A stretch of 64,000 nucleotides of DNA from Actinacidiphila yeochonensis CN732 (GTDB lineage Bacteria; Actinomycetota; Actinomycetes; Streptomycetales; Streptomycetaceae), in assembly GCF_000745345.1 (NCBI RefSeq), contig NZ_JQNR01000005.1, positions 4,278,001 to 4,342,000 on the forward strand, in the 5' to 3' direction. Below the pieces are notes generated by a model. The model worked only from the letters and a program-made list of their open reading frames with translations, was not told the DNA's origin and searched no databases. Below are positions 33,466 to 41,354 of the stretch, piece by piece (within the stretch, counting starts at the first letter, position 1; each line of letters starts with the position of its first letter). Position numbers and translations under genes: made by a program.

Positions 33466-34893
33466 ATGTTCGATCCAGACATAGCGCCCAGTGGCAGCCT
33501 TCTCGGCCTCCTCCAGAGGGGGCGCGGAGACGGTCCGCTGCACGCCCTCGCGGCGCCCCGGGCCGAGGCCCTCGCCGCGCTGGAGCAGTGTGTGCTGCGC
33601 GACCCGCGCCTCGACTGGCGGGTGGAGTCGCGCTCCCTCTACTACGCGCGGCTCTACTCCGACCTGGAGGGCCCGCTCGACGGGATCGAACACCACCTCT
33701 TCGCCGTCGACGACCTGCTCAACCCCGACGAGCACCGCTGCGGCCTGGCCCTCTCCGTCCTGGGCCACCTCGCCGGGTACGGCCGCCAGGACGCGCTGCG
33801 GCTGCTGCGGCGCTATGCCGCCACCGGAAGCTGCTGGTCCTGGGCGCTGGACGAGCTGGCCGTCAGGGACGACGACGCCGGGCTGCGCGGGCTCGGTCCC
33901 GCCGTCGTCGGCCGCTTCCCCGCCACCCCCGAGGGCGACGCCGACCTCGCGCGCGCGGTCCGGGAGGCGTACGAGCCGCGGCCGTGGCGGCTGTGGGCCG
34001 AGGACGCCGCCGGCCCCGCCATCGCGGCCCGGTTGCGGCGGGCCGCCGAGCGGGGCTCCTTCGACCGCTGGCAACGCCAGTTGAGGCCCGGCGGACCGGC
34101 CCCCGGCTGGGGCGTCGGCGCCGTGCTGGAGTGGGCGGAGGAGGGGCTGGCCTGCCACCCCGCCGTCGAACGCGACCAGGCCGCCGCCCGCCTGCTGGCC
34201 TCCGTGGCCGGCGCCGAGGACCGCCCGGCCCTGCTGCGGGCCGCCGTGGACGGCCCCTCGGCCGCCCGCGCCGCCGCCCTGCGCCACCTCTCCGACCGGC
34301 GGGACCCGCAGGCCCTCGACCTGTTGGAAGCCGCCGCCTCGGCCATCGACGCGCGGGTGGTCCGCGCCGCCGCGGAGTCCCTGGAGCGCCGCCGGGACGA
34401 GCCGGCCCTCGCCCGGGCGCGCCGCTGGGCCGACCGCGGCGACGCCCTCGGCCTGGCCGCCGCCCGCACCCTCGCCCGCCACGGCGGCTCCGAGGACGCC
34501 GGGCTGGTGCTGGCGGCGCTGCGCCGCACGGTGCAGCGCGGCGGCGCCGACGCCGAAGGGCTCGACGCCCTCGTCGAGGGCGCCGGGCGCCTCGCCTCCT
34601 GCGCCGCCGCGCCCGTGCTCCGCCACCTCTACCGCGAGACCTCGTCCTCGCAGCTGCGCGGCGCCGCGGCGCGCGCCCTGTCAGCGGTGGACCCCGGGTT
34701 CGCCGCCGGGTTCGCCGTCGAGTGCCTCTGGGACTGCGAGGAGAGCACCCGCGAACTGGCCGCGCACACCGCCGCCTCCGGCGACGTCCGGGTGCTGACC
34801 CAGCTGCGCCGGCTGGCCGCGGACCCCGCCGAGGAGGTCGAGGTCCAGACCGCCGTGCGCGGGCGGCTCAGCTCCGGCGGCAGCGCCCGCTGA
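33466..34893 (+). CDS. HEAT-repeat protein
   Basis: The 475-residue protein starts MFDPDIAPSGSLLGLLQRGR and is almost wholly helical. The N-terminal half (VESRSLYYARLYSDLEGPLD, LSVLGHLAGYGRQDALRLLR) is conserved; the C-terminal half has HEAT repeats (LRHLSDRRDPQALDLLEAA, VVRAAAESLERR, VLRHLYRETSSSQLRGAAAR, LRRLAADPAEEVEVQTAVRG). It is likely an adaptor or scaffold; no enzyme motif is present. ATG 33466 begins the conserved part; the frame is open 21 codons further upstream. It precedes the glycosyltransferase operon by 450 bp. Confidence 0.82.
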   Translation: MFDPDIAPSGSLLGLLQRGRGDGPLHALAAPRAEALAALEQCVLRDPRLDWRVESRSLYYARLYSDLEGPLDGIEHHLFAVDDLLNPDEHRCGLALSVLGHLAGYGRQDALRLLRRYAATGSCWSWALDELAVRDDDAGLRGLGPAVVGRFPATPEGDADLARAVREAYEPRPWRLWAEDAAGPAIAARLRRAAERGSFDRWQRQLRPGGPAPGWGVGAVLEWAEEGLACHPAVERDQAAARLLASVAGAEDRPALLRAAVDGPSAARAAALRHLSDRRDPQALDLLEAAASAIDARVVRAAAESLERRRDEPALARARRWADRGDALGLAAARTLARHGGSEDAGLVLAALRRTVQRGGADAEGLDALVEGAGRLASCAAAPVLRHLYRETSSSQLRGAAARALSAVDPGFAAGFAVECLWDCEESTRELAAHTAASGDVRVLTQLRRLAADPAEEVEVQTAVRGRLSSGGSAR

Positions 34894-35347
34894 GACGCGG
34901 AGCCGAGCCGCCCGCGCCCGGTAGAAGCGCACGCCGAAGCTTCGCGGAAGGGCATGCCGAAGCTCTACGGAAGGGCACGCCGAAGCCCGGAGCGCACTCA
35001 CCGGCGGCCCGGCCTCCGCGCCACCCGCCGCCCTTCGGACGACGGCAGGGAGCGCAGTCGGCCCGCTACCGCGGCAGGGCGTACGCGGACGGCTTCTGCC
35101 GGGCGGGTGGGCGGCGGCCGGCGCCCGGCGAGCGCCTCCACCGCGGAAGCCCGTACCGGGGTGCCACGGTGGGGGTGTGAGGAGGCGCGCGGGGCAGGGG
35201 TGAAAAGGGGCGCGAGGCGAGGGGAACGACGGGCGTCACACCTCGCCCACCGCCTGGCGGGCGGTCGGACCCAAAGCTCACGGGGCGTTCGGTTCCGGTA
35301 AAGATCCTCGTGTTCCTGACAACGCCGGGCGTGGCGACAACGACCGT
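34894..35347. other. Intergenic region with 23-bp repeats upstream of the glycosyltransferase operon
   Basis: About 450 bases without a gene. A 23-bp unit occurs at 34929-34951 and 34952-34974 with a partial third copy from 34975. A TAAAGAT word at 35298-35304 could be the -10 of the glycosyltransferase operon, with a leader of about 37 bases. Confidence 0.45.
34929..34990. repeat. 23-bp tandem repeat, two copies plus partial third
   Basis: Each unit starts GCACGCCGAAGC or GCATGCCGAAGC and ends CGGAAGG; the third copy keeps its first 12 bases. Confidence 0.75.
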
Positions 35348-36469
35348 ATGAGAGTCGCCATCGTTACGGAGTCCTTCCCCCCGGACGTCAACGGAGTCGC
35401 CCACTGCACGCTCCGCACCGCGGAGCACCTGGTCCGGCGCGGCCACGAACCGCTCGTCGTGGCGCCCGCGGGACCGCACCCGGCCGCCCCCGGCGCGGAC
35501 CCCTGCCCGGTCGTACGGGTGCCCTCGCTGCCGCTGCCCGGCTACCCGCAGGTCCGGGTGGCGCTGCCGGGCCGGCGCACGGCGGCGGCCATCGCCGCCC
35601 ACCGCGCCGACCTCGTCCACCTCGCCAGCCCCTTCGTGCTGGGGGCGCGCGGCATGGCCGCCGCCGGCCGGCAGGGCGTGCCCGCCGTCGCCATCTACCA
35701 GACCGACCTGGCCGGCTACGCCAGGACCTACCTCAGTGCCGGGGAGGCCGCCGCCTGGCGCCGTATCCGCGCCGTGCACAGCGCCGCCGCCCGCACCCTC
35801 GCCCCGTCCACCGCCTCCGTGGCCGCCCTCACCGCGCACGGCGTGCCCCGCGTCCACCTGTGGGCCAGGGGCGTCGACTCCGTGCTCTTCGACCCGGCCC
35901 GCCGCGACGGCGCGCTGCGCCGCGAACTCGCCCCGGACGGGGAGCTGATCGTCGGGTACGTGGGCCGCCTCGCGCCGGAGAAGCACGTGGAGCTGCTGGC
36001 CGGGGTCTGCGCCCTGCCCGGGGTGCGGGTGGTCGTCGTCGGGGACGGACCCAGCGTGTCCGGGCTGCGCGCCGCCCTGCCGGGCGCGCTCCTGCTCGGC
36101 CGCCGCACCGGCCCCGAACTCGCCCGCCTGTACGCGTCCTTCGACGTCTTCTGCCACACCGGGCCGTTCGAGACCTTCTGCCAGACCGTCCAGGAGGCGA
36201 TGGCCAGCGGACTTCCGGTGGTCGCCCCCGCCGTGGGCGGGCCGCTCGACCTCGTCGACCACGGCCGCACCGGCCTGCTGGTGCCGCCCGGCGACCCCGA
36301 GGCGGTCGCCGCCGCCGTCCGGGAGCTGCTGGCGCGGCCGCCGCTGCGGGCCCGGTTCGGCGCCGCCGCCCGCGCCGCCGTCGCCACCCGGACCTGGGAG
36401 GCCGTCGGCGACCAGCTGCTGGGCCACTACGACGAGGTGCTCGCCCGGCACCAGGCGGCCGCCGCGTGA
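35348..36469 (+). CDS. GT4-family glycosyltransferase (MgtA-like mannosyltransferase)
   Basis: The 373-residue protein is a GT-B enzyme of family GT4: N-terminal MRVAIVTESFPPDVNGVAHC and LRTAEHLVRRGHEPLVVAP, VHLASPFVLG, AIYQTDLAGYARTYL, RGVDSVLFDP, then the nucleotide-sugar domain with GYVGRLAPEKHVELL, VVVGDGPS and the E-x7-E motif around FETFCQTVQEAMASGLPVVA. This pattern is close to MgtA, the GDP-mannose-dependent enzyme that mannosylates a glycolipid in mycobacteria and corynebacteria. Its stop overlaps the next start (GTGA). Substrates are inferred from the family. Confidence 0.88.
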   Translation: MRVAIVTESFPPDVNGVAHCTLRTAEHLVRRGHEPLVVAPAGPHPAAPGADPCPVVRVPSLPLPGYPQVRVALPGRRTAAAIAAHRADLVHLASPFVLGARGMAAAGRQGVPAVAIYQTDLAGYARTYLSAGEAAAWRRIRAVHSAAARTLAPSTASVAALTAHGVPRVHLWARGVDSVLFDPARRDGALRRELAPDGELIVGYVGRLAPEKHVELLAGVCALPGVRVVVVGDGPSVSGLRAALPGALLLGRRTGPELARLYASFDVFCHTGPFETFCQTVQEAMASGLPVVAPAVGGPLDLVDHGRTGLLVPPGDPEAVAAAVRELLARPPLRARFGAAARAAVATRTWEAVGDQLLGHYDEVLARHQAAAA

Positions 36470-37836
36470 CCGCCGCCGAACCCCGCCCCGGCCGGCGGAA
36501 CGCACGGGTCTCACGGTCCGGGCAGGTCCCGCGGACCGGAGAGGTCCCGCGGTCCGGAGAGGCCCTGCGCATCGTCCGGTTGGCGAACTTCGTCACCCCC
36601 GTCTCCGGCGGGCTGCGCACCGCCCTGCGCCACCTGGGCGAGGGGTACGCCGCGGCCGGCCACGAGCCCGTGCTGATCGTCCCCGGGCCCGCCCGGAAGG
36701 ACGAGCACACGCCGCAGGGGCGGGTCATCACCCTCCCCGGCCCGGTGGTTCCGGGCAGCGGCGGCTACCGCGTGCTGGCCCGCCGCGGTCCCGTCGAAGC
36801 CCTCCTCGACGCCCTGGCCCCGGACCGGCTGGAGGTCTCCGACCGCACCACCCTGCGCTGGACGGGCGAGTGGGCGCGGCGCCACCGCGTCCCGGCGGTG
36901 ATGGTCTCGCACGAGAGCGCCGACGGGGTCCTGGGCGCCTGGGGCGTCCCGGGCGGCGTGGCGCGGCTGCTCGGCGACGGCCTCAACCGGCGTACCGCGT
37001 ACGCCTACTCGCGGGTGGTGTGCACCACCGCCTGGGCCGAGGCCGAGTTCGCCCGGATCGGTGCCCGCAACGTGGTGCGCGCCCCGCTCGGCGTCGACCT
37101 GGACGTCTGGCGGCCGGACCTCGGCGGCCCGGCCGTCCGCCGGCGGTACGCGCGGCCCGGCCAGGTCCTGCTGGTGATGGCCTCGCGGCTGTCCGCTGAG
37201 AAGCGCCCGCAGGACGCGGTGCGGGCCCTCGCCCACCTGCGGGCGGCCGGAGTCGACGCCGTCCTCGCCGTCGCCGGCGACGGTCCGCTGCGAGGGCGGC
37301 TGACCGCCCTGGCGGCGCGCCTGCGGCTGCCCGCCGTCTTCCTCGGGCACATGGCCGACCGCACCGCGCTGGCGGCGCTGCTGGCCACCGCCGACCTGGT
37401 GCTGGCACCGGGCCCCGTGGAGACCTTCGGGCTCGCCGCCCTGGAAGCCCTCGCCTGCGGGACACCCGTGGTGGCCAGCTCCCGGTCGGCGCTGCCCGCG
37501 CTGGTCGGGTCGGCCGGGGCGGGGGCGGGCACCCCTGCGGAGTTCGCCGCCGCCGCCCGGGAACTGCTCGCACTGCCGGAGCCCGCTCGCCGCGCCCGCG
37601 CCCGCGCCCGGGCCGAGCTGCACCCCTGGCGGACGGCCGTGGACGCCTTCCTGGCCGCGCACGGCGCCGCACCCTCACCCGCCCTCCTGCCGGCAGCGGC
37701 CGGCGCGGGCCTGACCGGCCCCGGGCGGTCACGGGGCCTGCCTCCCCGGCACGGCGCGGCCGGCCCGCCGGCCTCCCCGGCGCGTGTCCAGGGCGTCGCG
37801 AGCGCGCGGCCGGCGGGGAAGGGCGCGGAGCGGTGA
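36466..37836 (+). CDS. GT4-family glycosyltransferase
   Basis: The 456-residue protein has a GT-B fold: LRIVRLANFVTPVSGGLRTA, LRHLGEGYAAAGHEPVLIVP, VSDRTTLRW, MVSHESADGVLG, APLGVDLDVWRP, VMASRLSAEKRPQDAVRALA, VAGDGPLRGRL and ETFGLAALEALACGTPVVAS, with the donor-binding glutamates. The first 35 residues contain short repeats (SRSGQVPRTGEVPRSGEA). The last 60 residues are Pro/Gly/Ala-rich and variable. GTG 36466 overlaps the previous stop and its own stop overlaps the SGNH gene start, so the three genes are translationally coupled and probably build or trim one glycolipid. Confidence 0.88.
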   Translation: MTAAEPRPGRRNARVSRSGQVPRTGEVPRSGEALRIVRLANFVTPVSGGLRTALRHLGEGYAAAGHEPVLIVPGPARKDEHTPQGRVITLPGPVVPGSGGYRVLARRGPVEALLDALAPDRLEVSDRTTLRWTGEWARRHRVPAVMVSHESADGVLGAWGVPGGVARLLGDGLNRRTAYAYSRVVCTTAWAEAEFARIGARNVVRAPLGVDLDVWRPDLGGPAVRRRYARPGQVLLVMASRLSAEKRPQDAVRALAHLRAAGVDAVLAVAGDGPLRGRLTALAARLRLPAVFLGHMADRTALAALLATADLVLAPGPVETFGLAALEALACGTPVVASSRSALPALVGSAGAGAGTPAEFAAAARELLALPEPARRARARARAELHPWRTAVDAFLAAHGAAPSPALLPAAAGAGLTGPGRSRGLPPRHGAAGPPASPARVQGVASARPAGKGAER

Positions 37837-38840
37837 GCGCGGCCGTGCGGTTCGCCGTGCTCGGCGACTCGCTCAGCGAGGGGCTCGGGGACCCCGTGCC
37901 CGGCGGCTGGCGGGGCTGGGGTGTCCTGCTCGCCGAGGGGATCACCGACGACCCGGCCGGCGTCGACGTCCTCAACTGCGCCCGCAGCGGGGCCCGCAGC
38001 ACCGACGTCGCCGGGTCGCAGCTGGCCGCCGCGCTGGCCCACCGACCGCAGGTGGCCACCGTGCTGGTGGGCGGGAACGACACGCTGCGGGGCACCTTCT
38101 CGCTGCCGCGGGTCGCCGCCGACCTGCACACGGCGATCGGCACCCTGCGGGAGAGCGGCGCCGTCGTGCTCACCGCGTGCCTGCCCGACCCCGGCGCCGT
38201 GCTCGGCCTGCCCTGGCCGCTGGCCCGTCCGCTGGGCCGCCGGATGGACGCGCTCAACACCGTCGTCCACGCGCTGTCCGACCACCACGGGGCGGTCCAC
38301 CTGCACGCGGCCGAACACCCGTGGTCCAGCACCCCCGGAACGCTCAGCGCCGACCGGCTGCACCCCAGCGAGAAGGGCCACCGGATGCTGGCCCACGCCT
38401 TCCACCTGCTGCTGGTCCAGCAGGGGCTGGCGAACGGGCCCGCCCCCCGGCTCACGCCGGACCAGCCGCCACCCGGCCGCGGCGCCTCGGTCTGGTGGAT
38501 GGCCACCCGGGGCACCCGCTGGGTCGTCGAGCGCAGCACGGACCTGCTGCCCGACCTCCTGCGGCTGGCCGCCGAGGAGTACCGGCACCGGCGGCGCGGC
38601 ACCGCCGCCCTGCTCGACCTGGCCGCCCGCGCGGAGACCGACCGCGCCCTGGCCGTCCTCGGCGCCCGTGCGCCGGGCGCCGCCGACCGGCCGCGCGGCG
38701 CGGCCCCGGCAGCGGGCTACCCGCGGGAGCCGGCCGGCAGCGGCCTGCCCCGCAGCGGGACGAAACGGACCGGGGTGCCCGGGGGTGCCTGCGCGGCGGC
38801 AGCCAGGGCCTCCTCGGGCACCACGCCCACCACCGGGTAG
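37833..38840 (+). CDS. SGNH/GDSL-type hydrolase, C-terminus running into the convergent pxpC
   Basis: The 335-residue protein has the SGNH blocks: block I GDSLSEGLGDP (nucleophile Ser), Asn in VGGNDTLRG and the Asp-x-x-His pair in ADRLHPSEKGH. It is a probable esterase or lipase acting with the two glycosyltransferases coupled upstream (GTGA at 37833). After about residue 290 the sequence becomes Gly/Pro/Ala-rich, and the last 124 bases overlap the 3' end of pxpC on the other strand. The tail is probably read-through of a lost stop, because SGNH relatives normally end well before this. Confidence 0.85.
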   Translation: MSAAVRFAVLGDSLSEGLGDPVPGGWRGWGVLLAEGITDDPAGVDVLNCARSGARSTDVAGSQLAAALAHRPQVATVLVGGNDTLRGTFSLPRVAADLHTAIGTLRESGAVVLTACLPDPGAVLGLPWPLARPLGRRMDALNTVVHALSDHHGAVHLHAAEHPWSSTPGTLSADRLHPSEKGHRMLAHAFHLLLVQQGLANGPAPRLTPDQPPPGRGASVWWMATRGTRWVVERSTDLLPDLLRLAAEEYRHRRRGTAALLDLAARAETDRALAVLGARAPGAADRPRGAAPAAGYPREPAGSGLPRSGTKRTGVPGGACAAAARASSGTTPTTG

Positions 38841-39619
38841 CCGCCGGTGGTGGGGTGGTCGGCCAGGAACACCACCGGGCATCCGTCCGGCGGCACCTGG
38901 ACCGCGCCCAGCACCATGCCCTCGCTGGGCAGTTCGCCCTCCCGGGCCCGTTCGAGCCGGGGACCCGAGGTGCGCAGCCCGATCCGGTTGGACCGCGCGG
39001 AGACCTCGTACCGCCCCGCGGCCAGCGTGCGCTCCGCCGCCGGGGTGAACCAGTCGTCGCGGGGGCCGGGAAGCAGCGGCAGCACGAGTTCCCGGCCGAG
39101 CCCCCGGCACGGCACCACGTCGGCGCCGCCGGGCGGCCCCGCGCGGTCCACGCCCAGCGGCAGCACGTCCCCGTCCGACAGCGGTGCCGGACCCAGGCCC
39201 GACAGCAGGTCGCAGGCCCGGCTGCCGAGCACCGGGGGCACGTCCGCGCCGCCGGCGAACGCCACGTACGAGCGCAGGCCCAGCGCCGCCGTCCCCACGT
39301 CGAGCACCGCCCCGGCCGGCACCAGGACCGGGGCGCCCCACGCGACCGGGCGGCCGTCCACCCGGACCGGGCAGGCCGCGCCGGTCACCGCGGCCAGCAC
39401 CGCCCGCGAGGGCCGCACCGCGCACCCGGTCACGGTCGTCTCCAGGCAGGCCGCCTCCGCGCCGTTGCCCACCAGCCGGTTCGCGGCGGCGAACGCGGGG
39501 CGGTCCAGCGCCCCCGACCGCGGCACCCCCAGATGCGCGTAACCGGGCCGGCCCGCGTCCTGGACGGTGGTGAGCGCGCCGGCCCGCACCACCCGCACCT
39601 CCGCCCGCCGGGCGCTCAC
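38717..39619 (-). CDS. pxpC: 5-oxoprolinase subunit C (biotin-dependent carboxyltransferase-like, KipA)
   Basis: The 300-residue protein carries the carboxyltransferase C/D signature of PxpC/KipA: VRAGALTTVQDAGRPGYAHL, VPRSGALDRPAFAAANRLVG, LETTVTGC and YEVSARSNRIGLRTSGPRLE, and near the end PVVFLADHPTTGGYPVVGVV. With PxpA and PxpB it forms the ATP-dependent 5-oxoprolinase that opens the toxic damage product pyroglutamate to glutamate. GTG 39619 overlaps the pxpB stop by four bases. Its 3' end overlaps the SGNH hydrolase gene on the opposite strand. Confidence 0.92.
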   Translation of the reverse strand: MSARRAEVRVVRAGALTTVQDAGRPGYAHLGVPRSGALDRPAFAAANRLVGNGAEAACLETTVTGCAVRPSRAVLAAVTGAACPVRVDGRPVAWGAPVLVPAGAVLDVGTAALGLRSYVAFAGGADVPPVLGSRACDLLSGLGPAPLSDGDVLPLGVDRAGPPGGADVVPCRGLGRELVLPLLPGPRDDWFTPAAERTLAAGRYEVSARSNRIGLRTSGPRLERAREGELPSEGMVLGAVQVPPDGCPVVFLADHPTTGGYPVVGVVPEEALAAAAQAPPGTPVRFVPLRGRPLPAGSRG

Positions 39620-40395
39620 CGGACCTCCGTGAAGCGCACGTCGGTGCCGGGGGCCAGGAGCGCGGCCGGGTCCCGCCCGGGGTCCCACAGCACCGCGTCG
39701 GTACGGCCCACCAGCTGCCAGCCGCCCGGCGAGGAGCGGGGGTACACCCCGGCGTACGGGCCGGCCAGGCCGACCGAACCCGCGGGCACGGCGGTACGCG
39801 GGGTCGCGCGGCGCGGCACCCGCAGCTCCTCGGGCAGCCCCGCCAGGTAGCCGAAGCCCGGCGCGAACCCGCAGAACGCCACCCGGAAGGCGGTCGCCGT
39901 GAGCACCTCCGCGACGCCCTCCCGGCTGGTGCCCCACCCGGCGGCCACCTCGTCGAGGTCGGGGCCGTCGAAGCGCACCGGCAGCTCCACCGTCCCGCCC
40001 GATCCCGGCACCGGAGGCGGCAGTTCCCCCCACCCGGCGACGGCCGCCGCGAAGGCTGCCGGGTCGGCGAGCCCGTCGACGAGGACGGTCCGCGCCGCCG
40101 GCACCACCTCCAGCAGCCCGCCCGGACCCGGGCCGCCGGGCAGCCGCCCCTCGGCCCGGCGCCGCAACACCTCGGCGTGCAGGGCCTGCGCCTGCTCGCC
40201 GTCGGCGGTCTCCACCAGGACGCCCGCCGCGCCCGCCCGGAGCGCCCGCAGCCCGCGCGGCCGGGTCTGACCGGCCTGACCGGCCTGCTCCGGGCCTCCG
40301 GTGCCCCGAGGAGCGTCCCGATCCTCCCGGCCGCCGGTGTCCTGGCGGCCTTCCCGATCCGCCGGACCGCGCCCGTCGGGGGCCCGCGGCGTCAC
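39616..40395 (-). CDS. pxpB: 5-oxoprolinase subunit B
   Basis: The 259-residue protein is PxpB/KipI-like (allophanate hydrolase subunit 1 fold): VELPVRFDGPDLDEVAAGWG, FRVAFCGFAPGFGYLAGLPE, VPRRATPRTAVPAGSVGLAG and VYPRSSPGGWQLVGRTDAVL. The GFAPGFGYL and SPGGWQLVGRT motifs are diagnostic. An unusual N-terminal extension of about 50 residues rich in Gly/Asp/Arg precedes the domain; the start GTG 40395 overlaps the pxpA stop (GTGA), so it is kept. Confidence 0.92.
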   Translation of the reverse strand: MTPRAPDGRGPADREGRQDTGGREDRDAPRGTGGPEQAGQAGQTRPRGLRALRAGAAGVLVETADGEQAQALHAEVLRRRAEGRLPGGPGPGGLLEVVPAARTVLVDGLADPAAFAAAVAGWGELPPPVPGSGGTVELPVRFDGPDLDEVAAGWGTSREGVAEVLTATAFRVAFCGFAPGFGYLAGLPEELRVPRRATPRTAVPAGSVGLAGPYAGVYPRSSPGGWQLVGRTDAVLWDPGRDPAALLAPGTDVRFTEVR

Positions 40396-41156
40396 GCGAA
40401 CGCCGCCACGCGCAGCCCGGCCTCCTCCAGGGCCCGCCGGACCCGCGCGGCCGTCCGCGCCGCGCCGGGGGTGTCGCCGTGCACGCACAGCGAACGGGCC
40501 CGGACCGCCACCTCCCGGCCGGTCGCCGACCGGACCGTACCGTCCCGGGCGAGGCCGACGGAGCGGGCCACCACGGCGTCCGGGTCCTCCACCACGGAGC
40601 CCGGCTCGCGCCGCGGCACCAGGGTGCCGGCCTCCGTGTACGCCCGGTCGGCGAACGCCTCCCGGACGGTGCCCAGTCCGGCCCGCCCGGCGGCCGCCAG
40701 CAGCTCGGAGCCGGGCAGGCCCAGCACCGGCAGGCCGCCCGCCAGCCGAACCCCGGCCACCACCGCCTCGGCCTGCTCCGCGTCGGCGACCACCCGGTTG
40801 TAGAGGGCGCCGTGCGGCTTGACGTACGCCACCGCCGCACCCGCGGCCCGCGCGAAGACGTCCAGGGCGCCGATCTGGTAGGCCACCTCGGCCGCCAACT
40901 CCTCCGGCGGCACGTCCATCGCGCGCCGGCCGAAGCCGGCCAGGTCCCGGTAGGAGACCTGCGCCCCGATCCGCACCCCGCGCTCGGCCGCCAGCGCGCA
41001 CACCCGCCGCATGGTCGCCGGATCGCCGGCGTGGAACCCGCACGCCACGTTGGCGCTGGTCACGACCTCCAGCAGGGCCTCGTCGTCGGTCAGCGACCAG
41101 CGGCCGAACCCCTCGCCCAGATCCGCGTTGAGGTCCACCGCACCGTCCGCCGCCAT
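40392..41156 (-). CDS. pxpA: 5-oxoprolinase subunit A (LamB/YcsF family)
   Basis: The 254-residue protein has the LamB/YcsF signature: VDLNADLGEGFGRW, TSANVACGFHAGDPATM, VRIGAQVSYRDLAGFGRRAM, VAYVKPHGALYN and LPVLGLPGSELL. First gene of the tightly overlapping pxpABC operon, in the usual A-B-C order. ATG 41156 has AGGAGG upstream. The operon diverges from the SMC-like three-gene cassette across a 198-bp gap of degenerate GGCGGACAC-type words. Confidence 0.94.
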   Translation of the reverse strand: MAADGAVDLNADLGEGFGRWSLTDDEALLEVVTSANVACGFHAGDPATMRRVCALAAERGVRIGAQVSYRDLAGFGRRAMDVPPEELAAEVAYQIGALDVFARAAGAAVAYVKPHGALYNRVVADAEQAEAVVAGVRLAGGLPVLGLPGSELLAAAGRAGLGTVREAFADRAYTEAGTLVPRREPGSVVEDPDAVVARSVGLARDGTVRSATGREVAVRARSLCVHGDTPGAARTAARVRRALEEAGLRVAAFA

Positions 41157-41316
41157 CTCCGTCCGCCCCTCCTGTCGTACACAACGCCGTGCGCCGCCGT
41201 GTCCGCCGCGCCGCCGTATCCGCCTGTCCCGCCGTGTCCTGCCGCCGTCCGCTGTCTACCGCAGGATCATGGCAGGCGCGCGCACGGCGCGCCCCGCCGC
41301 GTGCGATCCGTGCCGT

Positions 41317-41345
41317 TTGGGACGTTGTCACTGCCACCGCATAAT
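41317..41345 (+). promoter_or_regulatory. Near-consensus promoter TTGGGA-17-CATAAT of the SMC-like operon
   Basis: TTGGGA (41317-41322) and CATAAT (41340-41345) are 17 bases apart, matching the vegetative consensus at 4 and 5 of 6 positions. The expected transcription start falls at about 41352, so the mRNA begins at or a few bases before GTG 41355, effectively leaderless. Confidence 0.65.
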
Positions 41346-41354
41346 GTGTGGGGC

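Noticed and set aside
34954..35301. Rightward open frame of 115 codons after the HEAT gene
   Set aside because: It starts inside the 23-bp repeats, has no ribosome site and translates to Arg/Ala/Gly-rich sequence with no protein character.
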